A stretch of DNA of 64,000 nt from Eustoma russellianum (GCA_036186865.1 AP025054.1:20128941-20192940); one strand, 5' to 3'. Positions 33,541 through 46,469 are shown, counted from the stretch's first letter. Numbers and translations are program-made. The notes: generated by a model from the letters alone, not told the origin.

Positions 33541-34144
33541 ATGTATGTATATATATATATAAATATATTATGAAAGGAAAATGGAAGCATGGATAGGATT
33601 CAATTGAATTACATACACCCACATATGTTTTCGGCCATGGGGTTTTAAGGAGTAACTAATTGGATAGGGTTCCTCATACAAACTCCAAAAGATGGGCATC
33701 ATTAAGCCTTTAATAAATGAAGAACTTCCTCCATCTATCCCCATTATGGCCGCCGGGTACTATTTTGTAGTAAAACAAGAGGAACTTTATCAATTAATTA
33801 TAGAAAATCTTAAGGTCTAGCAAATTCAACTTGGCGGAGAATAGGTTACATGACACACTCGCATAAGAACACTGGACGTGTATGGACTTATACATAGATA
33901 TGTATGTATATGTGTACATGTATAGTATAAAGTGGAAGCTACAATGCAATAAATGGCTTAATGGATTGCAGTACAATGAAAAGTTTACTTAAAGAACCGT
34001 ATATGGAAAATACACAAGTCTATGTATGTAAGTAATAGTGTATGTTTATATCAAAGTGGATCATCCACGATTATGTTCTAAGATGTAACAACAAGATATG
34101 TAAAATAGATAGATTTGGGTATAATAAATGTGTACATACATATT

Positions 34145-34183
<39 letters not shown>

Positions 34184-34418
34184 GGATCTAGGTATATATA
34201 TGGCAATAAAATGATTTTGGGAAAGTATGTTATACATATATACATATACGGTTATATATATACACATCCACTTGGTATTTTCGGCCATAATGCGTATTTT
34301 AAGGTTTATGACTTATTTTAAATTGTGAGAAAATATAAATATATATATAGGTGTGTATATATATACGGATATATAGCTATACACACGTGGGTAAGAATTA
34401 TGAAAAATATATATGTGT

Positions 34419-34469
<51 letters not shown>

Positions 34470-34477
34470 TTATCATT
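33541..34477 (+). repeat. G1 3' LTR, middle segment with microsatellites
   Basis: Non-coding LTR sequence between LINE B and LINE C. It repeats motifs seen elsewhere in the LTR (gccgccgggta, tttcggccat) and contains TA runs at 34148-34182 and 34422-34467. The Tyr/Ile-rich ORFs are translations of TA repeats, not genes. Confidence 0.65.
34422..34467. repeat. (TA)n tract at LINE C 5' side
   Basis: About 23 TA units followed by ttcttatcatt. The same combination recurs at 37113-37176, on the other side of LINE C. Confidence 0.9.
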
Positions 34478-36277
34478 TCTTCGAGGTACACAGCGAAATT
34501 TGCGACACTTTCATATATTTCTTAAACAATATGAAACTGCTTCAGGCCAGAAAGTAAATTTCCACAAGAGTAGTATGATTCCTTCTGCTGCTGTTACTCC
34601 GCATCAGCGTCAACTTTTCATGCAAATTCTGGGCATGCGTCTCTCAACTCTTCCGTTTCGATATCTTGGATCCTTTTTACACAAGGGTATCTCTCGTTCT
34701 CAACTCTGTGTCTCACTGCTACAGCATATTGATGAAAGACTTCAAGGGTGGCACTCTAAATTACTATCTGCTGCAGGCCGACTCGTGCTATTACAATCGG
34801 TAATTGCTGCGTTGCCTCTTCATATTATGGCAGCGGGTGGCATACTTAAATTGGTCATAAAAATTATTCATCGCAAAATGGCTACGTTTTATTGGGGTCG
34901 ACGACACCATTGGGTCTCATGGACAAACATTGCCAAACCAAAGTCTGAGGGAGGTTTAGGCCTGCGGGATTTAACTGTTCTACAAAAGGCATATCATTGC
35001 CGTATTTGGTGGTCTTATCATCAGAACTCAACTTTGTGGAGCAAATTCATGCATGCGAAATATGGTCAGCGACAGGACTATCTTCCTCGGCTAACAGATT
35101 CACCTATCTGGAGAACAATTTGCAGTATTCATTCGTTCTGCTTAATGCACACGACAAGACACGGTGATCAGCTCACATGGATACCAACGACACTGGGGGA
35201 ATTTTCAATCAAGAGTGCTTATGACGTCTGCCGGACTTCCTCTCCCACCGTGCTGTCGGCCTCTTTTATTTGGTCCAAGCATCATTCTCCCTCTATCAGA
35301 CTATTCTTATGCCGTATTTTCCATTCAGCATTGCCTTTTCAGGATTATATTGGACGATACATTGCGGCACAACCAACACAATGCCCGTTCTGAAAGCGCG
35401 ATTCGGCTACGATAGACCATGTTTTCATATCTTGTTCTTATATTCACCCTATATGGTATTATTTTGCAAGTGAGTTGCATTGTCCCCTTCCTTCATCATT
35501 GAACCTACGCCAGTATCTTCTTGCTTGGTGGTATCGGCATCTCTTTCTTCTCTTATTGGAGTTTATAAAATAGTGATTCCCGCCATCATCGTCTACAACA
35601 TTTGGTGTGCTTATACATCCATGGTTTATGGGGACAAAACAACTTTTACAACAGTTTCCCTACGATCCTCCGTCCATTATGATATTACTCTGTGGCACAA
35701 ACAAATAGCAGGCTCTAAACTTTCTACCTATCCAAGGCAGGTATTCAGATGGCTTCCTCCCCCTCTGCCACCTCGACCAGTCATAGTTCGTTGGGTCACC
35801 CCGCCATCTGGCCGATTGAAACTAAATGTGGATGCTGAGGTGGGGTGCCAATTTGCAGCAGGCGGTGTCATATTACGTAATCATACAGGCTTATGTCTAG
35901 GAGCAATCTCATTCTGGCTCCCGCAATGCGCTCCTCTTCATGCAGAGATCCAAGCTGCGCTTTTTGGTCTTCTTTATTTCCTTCCGTTTTATCGCTCAAT
36001 TACCCTCGAGTCCGATTGCGTCCAACTGACTGATCGTCTCAGGCAGTCTCACGCCACCCATGGGAATTCCCATCTTCGTTGGCTTCTTGATCTAGTTCAT
36101 TCTCATCGACTCCCTAGCAGTCATATTTATCGTGAAGCAAATATGGCAGCACATTACTTAGCACAGCAGGCCATGTTATACCCAATTACGACATATTATA
36201 CCGCGGCTACTCTCCCATCTTTGGTCAAGGCAGCTGTCACTTTAGATCTCACATCTGTTCATTTACGAGTTCCTTGA
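34478..36277 (+). pseudogene. LINE C ORF2 remnant: RT thumb, zf-RVT, RNase H
   Basis: The RT C-terminus is open to 35393, where a TGA replaces a Cys of the zf-RVT knuckle (after PTQCPF). Frameshifts follow, then RNase H reads from about 35480 to 36277 (KLNVDAEVG, AEIQAALFGLL, LESD, REANMAAHYLAQ). There is no endonuclease and no RT catalytic core, so it is inactive. Confidence 0.88.
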
Positions 36278-36318
36278 CATTTACGGTCTTCCATATGGAT
36301 TGGCGCTGTTTTGCCTCA

Positions 36319-36603
36319 CCTGTCTGCACCCATTGGGCTGCAGGCGGGCACGGTACGTGTATTCATCCCTCTTTTTCTAAATTACACGGTTTCTTATATC
36401 AATATAACATGCTATTTTGTTTCATGGGAGCGACTTGGACATCATATTGGCGCATTTATTACACTCTCATTTTTGCATTGGCGAGTGGAGGACAATACTG
36501 CTGGATCACAGGATTACATCAAGAGGCAGATACATCCAGAAATTTAACTGCTGGAATCTACACACTGTCGCCTTGGCTGCCTAGTCAAGGCGACTTGGGT
36601 ATG
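36319..36603 (+). other. LINE C 3' UTR hairpin modules
   Basis: Hairpin 1 pairs cctgtctgca with tgcaggcggg (about 36319-36348), followed by GGTACG. Hairpin 2 pairs gtcgccttg (36567-36575) with caaggcgac (36586-36594), followed by GGGTATG. The sequence ttccatatggattggc lies just before hairpin 1. Confidence 0.65.
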
Positions 36604-36909
36604 CAATTTGACATTCTGTTTATGCTACTTACTTTTGGGCTTTCTACTCTTTTAATATTTTCTCTTCATCCGCGCAAGATTACAACTGTGACGACTACCA
36701 TTTATATGGAACAAGTGCATCCTTTCATCCGTCTGTCACGATGGCATCCTATTTTCCATGAAGACTTCTAAGGTTGGTTCAACACACGGCAACAAAGGTC
36801 AAACGTTGGCGATTACCCTGTCTGCGGCCTTAAATTATTATTACATCCGCCTGCAGCTCATCTTCATTTGTACACACTGTTCCACATATATCATATCAAT
36901 GACAGCCGT

Positions 36910-36992
36910 ATAAATATGTACGCTTTTTCCTTCGCCAAGGTTTTATCCACAAGGGTGGTTTTACTTGGCAAGGTTTTAATGCGGCATATCAT
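36910..36992 (+). other. LINE C conserved 3'-terminal hairpin block
   Basis: Contains gccaag...ccac-aagg-gtgg...cttggc, the same block as in LINE A on minus. Confidence 0.7.
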
Positions 36993-37109
36993 ATACGACT
37001 GGAGATATGAGATTATTAGTTCGCTAATTCATTTATTCACATACTCTGACTTTTGTAATATGGTTTTCCTCCGCCATAAGTGAGGTTGCTACTTAATAAA
37101 ATTTCTGTT

Positions 37110-37112
<3 letters not shown>

Positions 37113-37166
<54 letters not shown>
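37113..37166. repeat. (TA)n tract between LINE C and LINE D
   Basis: About 27 uninterrupted TA units. Confidence 0.92.
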
Positions 37167-37168
<2 letters not shown>

Positions 37169-38192
37169 TTATCATTGATCTTCGCAATGCTTATACACAT
37201 ATTATTTTTCCTTGCACATGGTTTCCACTTTGCGAGGGCGCAAGTATTTTCATTGTAAATGGTGAGGTCAACGCTATCAAGGTCTTCCACATGGCTTGGC
37301 ATCTATATGCTGTTGCTGCCTGTACTCTTGTCAGTGCAGGCAGCTTTGGTGAGCTCAACATCTTGTCGCTATATTTTCTTAGTCTGTATTTGCGGTGCAT
37401 ACGTGACGTATTTTCTGATATTACTGCTGCATGGGCATTTTCGTGTCTTCAACATTTGATGGTCGATATTCTCCTGAGTTTCCGTATGGCTTGGATTACC
37501 TTTCGCTCAACTGCCTGTGCCTTGGTGGACACTATTATGACACATTGGTGTCTCATCCTTATGCCGTCTCAGATTGTCTTACACAGGGATTGGCGTTTCA
37601 TGAATCTTCCTGCCTGTCTCCTACGGGATTCAGGCAGGTTTGGTATGTCTGGTTATCTTTTGGCCTGCATTTTATGCTGTTTCCTCCTGCTTCAAAACTG
37701 CCTTTTTATGCTTGCTCTTTCATGTCTTGGACTATATCTGTTGGTGGAGAGATATGTCTTTTCTACATTGGCGGCCTCAACGGTTAACCCACATCGCCCA
37801 TATAAATTGGAAGTTCTACATTAATGATATAACTACACTTTGGCTTTTCTCGGAGGTACTCCATGATGCGACGATCTCGCGCAACAATTTTCGCTGTTTA
37901 AACTGCCACACTCGAACCACGCGTTTGTCTGCCGAAAACACACATTTATACTCAGACTTAGATTTTATACATCTCAATGATGGTTGTATAAATATGTACG
38001 CTTTTTCCTTCGCTAGGGTTTTGTCCACAAGGGTGGTTTTTCCTGGCAAGGTTTTAATGCGGCATATCGTATACGACTGGAGATATGTTCTTATTAGTTC
38101 GTTATTTCATTTATTCGCATACTCTCATATTTTGTAATAAGGTTTTCCTCCGCCACAAGTGAGGCTTTCTATTAATAAAATCAATGTTTAAT

Positions 38193-38195
<3 letters not shown>
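37167..38195 (+). mobile_element. LINE D, 3' UTR-only copy
   Basis: A 5'-truncated LINE that holds only 3' UTR. Hairpins are at 37316-37343 (ctgcctgtact/agtgcaggcag, 6-base loop) and 37609-37638 (cctgcctg/caggcagg, followed by TTTGGTATG). The terminal block is at 37987-38069 and the tail is aataaaa. In the terminal hairpin the arms read gctagg/cctggc, a compensatory change from gccaag/cttggc. The 177-codon ORF here has no domain. Confidence 0.75.

Positions 38196-38233
<38 letters not shown>
38196..38233. repeat. (TA)n tract between LINE D and LINE E
   Basis: About 19 TA units separate two LINE 3' ends that face each other. Confidence 0.9.
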
Positions 38234-38236
<3 letters not shown>

Positions 38237-41200
38237 TTCAAAGAACTTTTAATTTATTGAAATATGGCCTCACTTGTGGTGGAGGAAAACCTTATTACAT
38301 AGTAGCGTCATCGTATGAAAAAAGCGAATGCAAGGAAGTAATAATTATCAGCCTTCAATCATATATGATATGCCGCATTAAAACCTTAACAAGTAAAACC
38401 ACCCTTGTGGATAAAACCTTGGCGAAGGAAAAAGCGTACATATTTATATAATCGGAGCGGTGATAATGTGTAGTATACAGTGAAATGAAAATTACATGCC
38501 AAATGAAATGAAAATACAAAATGTAAACTTGCTGGCATGGAAGCTCCATCACCGGTTGAAGCACGATCATCACGTCACCTCGTATGGTATCCGCACCCAG
38601 CCATGCACGTGGAAACATAAAAGTATGGTTAAAGAAAGAAATAAGATCTAGCATAAAGTAAGAAGCGATGTGAATACAAACCATACCGAGTCTGCCTGCA
38701 CTATTCAGAGTGCAGGCAGAGAAAGTAGAATTGTGCCAATCCATATGGAAGACCTGGAAAGCTTAAGGAATCCGAATATTGGATGATGAGACATCTAAAA
38801 CCAGGGATCCACGAACCAAAGATGGCAGAGTCTGCACCGAAAATGATTGTGTTTGAGGAAAGATCATTGCATGCTGAGCAAGATAATGAGCATCCATGTT
38901 TGCCTCACGGTAAACATGATGAAAGTCCAGCCGATGCAGGTGAAGCAGTATATGTAATAGTCGTAAGTGATAGTTTCCAAAAACTGAATGTGGTTGCTTG
39001 AGTCGAGATAGCATTTGACTACAATCCAATTCCAAGATAATTGACCGATATAATAGAAGAAAATATAACAATCCGAACAACGCCGCCTGTATCTCCGCAT
39101 TAAGTGTTGTACATACTGGTAAGCGAAAGGAAATAGCACCCACACAGTTGCCCAAATGGTCAAGTAATATCGCCCCTCCTGACGCATAATGCCTACCAAC
39201 CGCCGCATCAATATTCAATTTTAGTCTACCAGAAGGAGTTGTCTGCCAACGAACAACTTGCGGATGAGGAGTCTGAAGAGCACGAATCCATGAAAGCTAT
39301 GGCGTGTGGCCGACGGCCAATTTCGTGCCCTGAATTGTGTTAAGCCACATTCTGATGTCATAATGGATTGTAGCCTGAGCAACAAACGGTGTAAATGTTA
39401 TAGTGTCACCATACACAAGTGATGCATATGATCGCCAGATGTTAGTCAAAATTATCGCAGGCACCACTATTTTTAAAACCCCAAAAAGTGTGGAAGACGA
39501 GGAGTGCTACCACCAAGGTAACAAATATTGACAAAAATGTAATGAAATGGGGAAAAGTCCGTGTAACTCTGCTGCGAAGAAATCCCAAATTGGACGAATA
39601 GCAGTACAGTATATAAAGACATGATCCACCATGGCCGAGTCTTGCCGACAAAAAAGGACACTGTGTTAGGCAAGAGGCAGAATACTTACCAATATAATCC
39701 TCAAATGGCATAGCTGAATGAAATAGGTGCCATAATAATAACTTCGTGTATGGAGTATGATGCTTGAACCAAATGAATCTAGCTGATAGTATCTTCGGCT
39801 TTGGCAACCTGCAAATGTCATAAGCCGAGCATAACGTGAATTCTCCTGATGCCGATGGAGCCCACGTGAGATGCCATCCCTGTCCGACTGTATGTTCTAA
39901 GCAAATATTATGAATGCAGCAAATATTTTTACAGACTGGTGAATCCGGTAATCTCGGAAGATAGTCGCCGCGATGACCATATTTTATATACATGTATCGA
40001 CTCCATAATGTATCATGTTTCTGGTAAGACCACCATATGCGACAATGATAAGCCTTTTGTAACATGCTGATATCTCGAAGCCCTAATCCTCCTTCCTCCT
40101 TTGGCGTAGTGATCTTAGACCAGGCCACCCAGTGGCGCCGAGGACCCCAAAAAAATGATGCCATTTTCCTTTGTATTGTTTTGATGACGGATTTTGGTAT
40201 CCCACCTGCAGCAAGAATGTGTAACGGAATAGACGAGATCACCAACTGCAGTAATACTAGGCGACCTGCTGCGGAAAGTAGTCGTGAGTGCCATCCATTT
40301 AAACGCTCATCAATATGCTGCAGCTGGGAAGCACAATATCGCGAGCGATTAATTCCCTTATGTAGATAAGAGCCAAGGTATCTAAATGGGAGAGTGTTAC
40401 ATCGCATCCCTGTCGTGGACGCAAATGTCCTTTGTTGCCAATTTGAGATGGTGGCAGATGGAATAAAGCTGCTTTTGTGATAATTGACTTTTTGTCCATA
40501 AGCTGTTTCATACGTAGTCAAGAATGCCTGAAACCGTCTTAGGTTGCGTTGTGTATCACGCAAGAATATAAGGAGGTCATCTGCATAAGCCAAATGCGTG
40601 ATTGCAAAAGGGACCCTGCCAAGTCGAAAAGGTTGTAGAGCACCGGAGTCCACCAAAGATTTTAACCCTCTACTGAAGCCCTCAGACGAAAGAATAAAGA
40701 GTAAAGAGGACAGTGGATCACCCTGTTTAACACCTCTATAGGGCCGAAAGGAATGTGAAGCCTGGCCATTGATGAGAACTGATAAGGTGGTGGCACGTAA
40801 ATGATTAAGGATTATTCTAATGAAGAACTCCGAGAACCCAAACTGTCGTAACAACAATTCTAAATAATCCCAACTGACTCTATCAAATGCCTTCATCATG
40901 TGTAACTTCAAGCATACCTGAGGGCCCCCCTTATCAAGCATATGAATCATTTCCCGGGCCATTAAAACTTGCGTTGATATATCATGCCCAGGTAAAAAAC
41001 CTGTCTGCTCCTGAGATATTAATCTGGGAAGTACTAACCACAAACGTGTGGCTATAATGCGCGTGCAAACTTTACTTATAAAGTTTGTAAGATAGATAGG
41101 GCGGAAATCACTGAATGTTTGAGGTGATGGCATTTTCGGGATCAAGTTAAGAGGGCACTAGCCATGCTTTTGGGCTGTGGGACGCCAAGAAAAAATTCAT

Positions 41201-41882
41201 GTACTGCTTTTACAACATCGGAATGAATAAATGGCCAACAGAAGCGATAGAACTGACCATGAAAACCATCTGGGCCTGCGGCACTGTGGGGGTCGAGTTG
41301 CCACACTGCTTCCTTTACCTCTGCCTCTATTGGCAACTGCGTGAGCATCGCATTATCGGCTTCCGAAACCAAACATGGTATGCTAGAAAGAATAGCGGCA
41401 TGATTGTGGGTTGCTTCTCTAGCGAATAAAGTGGTGTAGAAAGAAACTGCTTCCGTCATAATTTCCGTGGGAGTTAGGCACTGCGCCCCTGAGGGGGTTC
41501 GTATTTGCTGTATGCGTAATCGTGACCGTCTCCCCTTGACAATATAATGAAAATATCGTGTGTTGGCGTCACCTTCCTTAAGCCATTTAACACGTGCTTT
41601 TTGTTTCTGGTAATAGAGTTCGTATGTGGTGACACGAATATATTCCGCTTTGGCTCTATGGTATGATTCGCGTGTATCAGCATTAGGGTCGGCCTCCCAA
41701 AGTCTCTCCGCTGTATTAAGAGTAGATTCTGCTTGCATCAGATTTGTGAAGATATTGCCAAAAATATCTTTATTCCACCACTGAATATCCCTCTTCAAAG
41801 AAAATAATTTGGAATAAAAGACATACATTCCACCCGTAGTGGGATACGAGGACCAAGCATTCTTTGCATAAGCAAAAAAATC

Positions 41883-41885
<3 letters not shown>
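38234..41885 (-). mobile_element. LINE E, 5'-truncated copy with most of ORF2
   Basis: Runs from the oligo-A tail (t-run at 38233-38238) to a truncation within the ORF2 linker at tccgg, where it meets a TA tract. The conserved terminal block is at 38366-38450. A perfect 11-bp hairpin with a 6-base loop (ctgcctgcact/agtgcaggcag) is at 38692-38719, followed on minus by ctcGGTATG. Confidence 0.85.
38763..41885 (-). pseudogene. LINE E ORF2 remnant: linker, RT, RNase H
   Basis: The linker and RT N-part read down to 41142, where a one-base deletion shifts the frame. RT continues 41145-39442 with motif C AYADDLLIF, but motif A reads KLHMMKAFD: the catalytic Asp is His, so this RT should be dead. 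Further shifts follow near 39440. RNase H is at 38763-39218 (NIDAAVG, AEIQAALFGLL, ELDC). Confidence 0.87.

Positions 41886-41919
<34 letters not shown>
41886..41919. repeat. (TA)n tract between LINE E and LINE F
   Basis: About 17 TA units. Confidence 0.9.
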
Positions 41920-41922
<3 letters not shown>

Positions 41923-42028
41923 ATGAAAACAGATATTTTATTAATGAGAAAAAACCTCACTTATGGTGGAGGAAGACCTTATTACAAACGTCAAAATATG
42001 TGAATAAATACAATAACGAGGTAATGAT

Positions 42029-42031
<3 letters not shown>
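41920..42031 (-). mobile_element. LINE F, about 110-bp 3' tip
   Basis: Only the last part of a LINE 3' UTR on minus (cctcac...gtggagg hairpin and tail), with TA tracts on both sides. It is too short to include the terminal hairpin block. Confidence 0.7.

Positions 42032-42071
<40 letters not shown>
42032..42071. repeat. (TA)n tract right of LINE F
   Basis: About 20 TA units. A further tract lies at 42184-42211. Confidence 0.9.
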
Positions 42072-42073
<2 letters not shown>

Positions 42074-45000
42074 CGGCCATATGTATAAAGTGTAGCCTAA
42101 TGAATTTATGTTTATGAAAAGTACACTTAAATGATTATGACATGAGATAAATATATGCATACATATATATGTATTATTGAGAAATATATATATATATATA
42201 TATATATATATGGAGTATATATGTATATTTCGGCCATAAGGCCTTATGAGGTGAGTTATGAAATTCAAGAGCATTTAAGCAAATCTTAAAAGAACAAGGT
42301 AGTTGGGTGTAAGGGGATTATTCATTTAAAGGTGTCTTTCCCTCTTCCCATGAGGAGAGCCGCCGGTTGCCCTACCCAAAGAGAGTTAATCTCTTCTCTT
42401 TTAACAAGAGGCCTATCTAAAACCTCTTAAGTATTCTCTATCCAAGAAGTTACTCCAAGTACTTCTCCTTCGTCTCAAGAAACCCGGCTGGAATGTGAGC
42501 CAAAGAAGGTCCAAGAACCACTCCAACCTCAAGGCTTGTATAGGTAAGACAAACATCAATAGTTTTAGTAAGTTACACTTTAAAGGATGAAGCTCATATG
42601 GCATCATCTTCTTTGACAAAACTGTGAACATCACGGCTCTAAGTGAAGGTTTTCAAGACAACAAACAAAGGTAGTGCCTTAGCAAGAGTGGATTTCCCTC
42701 AACCCGCTCAAGATGCAAATAGTATGACCCTCCAACCCTCAACTTAGTTGTATTACGTAATTAAAGAAGTGGCTAACAAGTACCCCCATAAACCGTATGT
42801 GATAGGAAAAGGTGGGAGGGAGTACTCCTTGTGCCAACAAATTCAAGCAAGATCTAAAGAATATGAAGGCAAGTACACAACACTTATTTGAGGCTTGAAT
42901 GTGAAAGTGCTTTCTTGAATGTCTAGATGATTTTAAGATTTAATCTTAGATGTGAAATGTTATGCTTTGATGCATGAAACCTTCAGCCTAGGGTAAAGTG
43001 GCATGTATGTATGAGTTTTGCTCCAAAGGGGGATTCTTTATTGATTTTAAGCACTATTATGTGATAAATCCATGATGAATATGCTAAAGATCCCTCCTTT
43101 TCCATGGATGGAGGTCACGGTTGGAAGGGGTAAAAGAAATAAGGGTAGTTTTGCAAGAAGTGATAAGCTATGAGGTAAGGTGTGAACAAGATGTATGCTT
43201 TTGTGTGTTAAGCTTAGTATGTTCTTTGTGGAGATGTGATTTTGCCTTGCATGTGCATAAAAAAGGGCTGTTTGGGGGTTAGGGTGCGTGTGCACCAAAT
43301 CTTGCTAAGGTTTAATTTAGTGGGAACATGGTGTGCATGGCCAAAGAATGATGTATGTGGCATACAAGCTGTTTTGAAAAGAATTATATATGATGTTTGT
43401 AACGTGTTGAATCTGTAAATTTTACATGAAAAAGGTGAGTTTGAAGGTTAATAAAGTGTTTATGCCAAACAATGCAAGTTAGGGCCATTTAGGTATGAAA
43501 TGTGACAAAATTTGAAATTCATTGGAGCAGGGCAGATTTTAGTCTGTATTGTGAGACCTGAAAGGAGACCTTAGGGATCTTTAATTTAGTTGATTTTTGG
43601 TATGACAGTAGTCCTATGTGTATATTAAATATGAGAGTTAGAATTTTGTTAAAAGGAGTTACGGATTATTTTTAGCGTAATTTTTATCAAAACTGGTCAT
43701 ACTGGAAAATTTCAGGGCTAAACAGATTTTATATGACATAATATGTGACTAGGAAATGGACCTTAGGAATATGCAATTGGGCTGATTTTTGGTAGGGTAC
43801 TAGCCCTATGTGTTTACTAAGCTTGAGAGTTGGAATTTTTGAAAAAGGATTTACGGTGTGGTCACACTAAAACTTAAAGTAGAATTGGTCAATCCAGTAT
43901 TCAGCATGTAACGGTTTTGGGAAAAAGAATAAATGATTCCTCTAACGATATTATAAATCCGCAAAATATTTATACCAACTACTTAAGACATACGCAAACC
44001 CTTTTATGTAAGCCACTTATCTTAGAATGACTAATTGAAGGGTAAACACTATAATTCAGTAGACGTCACTAATCTGAAATTTTGGGCAGAATTGAGGAAT
44101 TTATTATGAGGCCTTGTTCTAATGGACTTAAGCTTAGTTATACGGCTTGGGCTTACAATCACCAATTAACAGAATGTTTATAATAGCTTTCCAAAGCCGA
44201 CCCAAATTAATAGGAGCTTAATGGGCTTGCATGAAAGACAAAGGAAAGGGGCGCTGAATTGCCGAAATTCAGTAGCCTGGTTTCGTAGTTAATTAGATTA
44301 AGTGTCTTACACATTTTACATCGTCATGAGAATTCTATTATGAATAGGAATGACATTTTTATGCGTATGTATGACAAGCACTCATGATAGTGGGCCTAAC
44401 CATGAGGGATTAAGGCCGAGTATATGGATTGATAATGCTGGAAATTTTTCCAGCATAAGGAATGGGTGTACATAGGTGTATATGTAACGCATTATATCAC
44501 GATTCGCATAATACATGTCATGCATTGCATCATAGTCATTTACATGATTTATGGAACTGATTTTTATGTGAAAGAAAGATGAAAAGCGTTTTTCAAGAAA
44601 AGATTCTGCTTTAAAAGAGAACACTTCCACCGGTACCGTGTGTGTATGTTTCTTGGCCAGTAAGGACCCGCTCCAGATCCGGGGTTAATTGATCTGATGA
44701 TATGGACCGTTCAGGCCCAGAGATAATAGACCTGATATGGACCGTTCAGGCCCGGAGAGAATAGACCCGATAAGTGATGACGTTACCGTTCTGAATCCAG
44801 GAATAATAGATTCGAAGGGGAGAAGTAACCGCCACAGATCCGGGAGAATAGATCTGAATACTCTATTGTTTTCTTGACGATGATGTTTTGAAAGGAAAGA
44901 ACGAAAGATCATATCCTCATTTTTATCATGATGCATCACACGTACATATTCATGCATGTTGCATTTAATGAGTCAGTGAGTAGTGGTACTGGATACTTGG

Positions 45001-45688
45001 ACCGAATTTTTATGACTAGGTAGCTCCTAGTTATGATTTTATTAAGTGATGATCCTTGATATGTTATGAACTTTTATAAGTTGCAATCTTTTATTTTTAA
45101 GCTCTTTAATAAGTGACGATCTTGCTTAAGTTATGATCTTGATGCACTAAGAGTTGATCACTAACGGGTATTGGATGGAGGTCAGGTTTATTTCTAAACC
45201 GAATTTTTGGGGGGATGGTTCTTGTACGTACTTTGCATTTAATCCTTGATTATTTATAGTATACTTGCTGGTGACTTTGTCACTCACCCCCTATTTTTCC
45301 TCCCAGAGACTGCAGGGAACAAGGTAGAATGGATTGAGGATGAACCTAGGGTCCCCTACCCATGAGCGCATCGAAAGATGGATGGATTAGGAAACATGAC
45401 GTGCGGGTTGTGACCGATGACTTATGATGTAATTGTGATGGGAAACATTTACTTTTGAGAATTTCGGTACTTTTGATTTGGGTTGTAAAACTAAGATTGA
45501 TTTCATAGACACTTTTAATTTGAGGTTTTAATTCTGCCACGGTTTCGCTTACTTGTTGACGTGTAAGCACGGAAGTCCATGCATTTTATCATGGAATACG
45601 ACATGTGATGGATTGACGCCTGGTACTCTCCTTAGTGAAGTACGGCGGGTGCACCCATTCCGGCTGGATCGGGATGGGGGGCGCTACA
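42072..45688 (+). repeat. G1 3' LTR, right segment
   Basis: The last LTR part after the LINE cluster. From about 42585 it aligns with the 5' LTR at position 1. It ends ggggggcgctaca. The next five bases, ctcgc (45689-45693), should be the TSD; the other copy would lie upstream of the window. It retains 43731-44167, which the 5' LTR has lost, and that segment is a diverged repeat of the stretch before it. Non-coding. Confidence 0.88.
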
Positions 45689-46408
45689 CTCGCGAAAGAA
45701 AAGAAGCGATTAATTGAAGACAAGAAGCTGTTAGAATCTTCTAACGAGAATCTTGTCGCTCAATTAAACGATTCAAAAGAAGAGTCGTCATGCATCATTA
45801 ATGCATTAAAGACAGAGATCTCATCATTGACCACGCAAAATAATGAAATGAAATACGAGATTTCAAATTTGAAATCAAGGAATACGGACTTAGAGAAAAT
45901 GATGAAACAGTTTGATATGGGATCTAACATGCTAGATCGTGTTATCTTATCACAAAAGCATGATAGTGATAAAACGGGATTAGGATACATTGAAACAAAT
46001 GAAGTATCCATTAAACCAACCAAGTTTGTAGTGTCTAAGAAAGTAGACACTCCAAAACCAAATACGGCGTCTAAGATGACGCAAAGACCCCCTCTCCCCT
46101 CATCTTGTCATACTTCTTCTTCATATCATGAGAAATACAATTTTGTGCCATATAGATATGAGAAGAAACAAGTGATGCATACACGACATTCATTTCATCC
46201 ATCTAGATCATGCACTACGCACACTAACACAAGGACATATCAAAAACGTCCTACATATAATGCGTATAAAAGAGTTCTTGGCCAAAGGCCCAAAGTGCAC
46301 TCACCACATGTCTACTGCATTGCACCTTCATCTACATTATTGCCATTTGCTAGACCAAGAAGGATCACCCAAGTATGGGTACCGAAAGGTACTTTTACCA
46401 AGAGGTGA
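45689..46408 (+). pseudogene. C2 gag, C-terminal part (Ty1/copia)
   Basis: Opens directly at the G1 LTR end with the frame LAKEKKRLIEDKKLLESSNE, closely matching C1 gag. It runs through a coiled-coil-like region to WVPKGTFTKR and a TGA stop identical in position to that of C1. The upstream gag part must lie left of the window, on the other side of G1. It is a member of the same family as C1, on the opposite strand. Confidence 0.9.
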
Positions 46409-46469
46409 ATAACTAACTCGCAAGGACCCAAAATTAAAAGGGTACCTAAATCATTCTCGTACATTATAG

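Larger units (their letters stand above)
34478..37112 (+). mobile_element. LINE C, 5'-truncated copy
   Basis: Starts inside the RT, just after motif C (RGTQRNLRHF), and runs to the 3' end (aataaaatttctgtttaaa). TSD ttcttatcatt, with flanking TA repeat, is at 34467-34477 and 37166-37176. Because the second TSD copy continues directly into LINE D, C probably landed at the edge of D. Confidence 0.85.

Noticed and set aside
34061..34557. Tyr/Ile-rich ORFs on both strands
   Set aside because: They are translations of (TA)n repeats; they have no domain and no conserved counterpart.
37291..37824. 177-codon ORF in LINE D
   Set aside because: It lies within LINE 3' UTR sequence with no recognisable domain; reads as chance ORF.
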